5,950 nt of DNA. Source: Bacteroidales bacterium. GTDB taxonomy: Bacteria; Bacteroidota; Bacteroidia; Bacteroidales; F082. Shown one piece after another: positions 5,527 through 5,950 of the stretch; position 1 is the stretch's first letter, and every line of letters begins with the position of its first letter. A program made the position numbers and the translations under genes. The stretch spans positions 1 to 5,950 of the forward strand of contig CAAGMM010000453.1 of the NCBI GenBank assembly GCA_900771045.1. Direction: 5' to 3'. Below the pieces are notes generated by a model, which saw only the letters and a list, made by a program, of their open reading frames with translations, had not been told where the DNA came from and did not search any database.

Positions 5527-5950
5527 CTATTTAAGGTTCGTAAACTTGCAGTAACCATAACCGATGGTAGCACCGGCGCCAATCTGAACAATCTTGTTGC
5601 CGATTGCAGTTTCCAGAGTGTTGTCGTTTCTGCCGTCAATCAGCGTATAAAGCACCGTTTCGGCGGGAAGCACCTGTTCGTACCAGAGGTTCTTGCTTTC
5701 TCCGTTTTCCAACACATTGCGGGCGATGATGGGAAGATTGTCGTCGGAGCAAAGGTCGATGAAATCTTTATCACTGACCTTCTTATATGCAAAACAAGAC
5801 AGATTTTGTTCTGTCAGCTTTTCTCCCGTAATCAACTCAACCTGCTGAAAGAATCTATTCAAAACAGCATCACAGGTTACCAATTCATACAGTTTGGTAT
5901 CGGATTGTTTAGGCAAAAACAAAATATTGGCATCAAAGAAAGTATATAAA
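5527..5950 (-). CDS. cmr4: Cmr4, RAMP backbone subunit, C-terminal 140 residues
   Basis: Cmr4 is the Cas7-like backbone protein that forms the crRNA filament and cuts target RNA at 6-nt intervals. Only the C-terminal ~140 residues are in the window; the frame is open to the right edge, so the start and the catalytic Asp loop lie outside. Visible family features are FDANILFLPKQSD near the edge, LYELVTCDAVLNRF, NLWYEQVLPAETVLYTLI, and the glycine-rich IVQIGAGATIGYGYCKF near the C-terminus. An in-frame TTG at 5922 is not a real start because homologous Cmr4 sequence continues upstream of it. The stop (TAG, 5529-5527) shares its last base with a possible GTG start for cmr5. Confidence 0.92.
   Translation of the reverse strand, partial: LYTFFDANILFLPKQSDTKLYELVTCDAVLNRFFQQVELITGEKLTEQNLSCFAYKKVSDKDFIDLCSDDNLPIIARNVLENGESKNLWYEQVLPAETVLYTLIDGRNDNTLETAIGNKIVQIGAGATIGYGYCKFTNLK

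Noticed and set aside
5527..5922. cmr4 starting at TTG 5922 as a complete 131-residue protein
   Set aside because: Typical Cmr4 sequence (FDANIL) continues in frame upstream of the TTG to the window edge, so the gene is truncated by the window and does not start there.

Overview
The window is the downstream part of a type III-B (Cmr) CRISPR-Cas locus. Every supported gene lies on the minus strand, so the operon reads from right to left. Several points suggest a Bacteroidota host, probably Bacteroidales. Genes start without clear Shine-Dalgarno sequences. The leader carries a TTTG-N18-TATCTTTG promoter of the Bacteroidota type. The locus also holds a VirE_N/BT4734-like prim-pol gene and a Cas2 with a long N-terminal extension ending in NRNTLFF; from memory, both are features of Bacteroidota loci.

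Layout in transcription order. The interference module is the 3' part of cmr4 (cut by the right edge), then cmr5, cmr6, and a CARF-domain nuclease of the Card1/Can2 (DUF1887) family. Next comes an unrecognised 51-codon ORF at 3111-2956. The adaptation module follows: cas1 (2936-1957), a VirE_N-type primase-polymerase gene (1960-920), and cas2 (918-433). After that come an AT-rich leader with a promoter, and a minimal CRISPR array of two identical 37-nt repeats around one 41-nt spacer (263-149). The left edge holds the first 24 codons of an unrelated, unidentified ORF. Junctions between genes are mostly overlaps or 1-2 nt gaps, which suggests one translationally coupled transcript. The only larger gap is 19 nt, between the small ORF and cas1. 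Base composition also jumps there, from about 37-45% GC in the interference side to about 53-55% in the adaptation side, so the two modules may have separate histories.

How the genes would work together. Cmr4/5/6, with Cas10/Cmr2, Cmr1 and Cmr3 presumably upstream of the window, form the crRNA-guided RNA-targeting complex. Target binding would make Cas10 produce cyclic oligoadenylate, and the CARF nuclease would respond by degrading nucleic acid. Cas1, Cas2 and the prim-pol would acquire spacers; the polymerase may fill in or copy the prespacer.

The most notable observation is that cas1 is broken as sequenced. One base appears to be missing near position 2856, so the normal N-terminus (27 codons) runs into a stop and the remaining 295 codons continue in another frame. 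Restoring one C gives a smooth 326-residue Cas1 with E, H and D catalytic residues. If this is not a sequencing error, adaptation may be lost or reduced, which would fit the single-spacer array.
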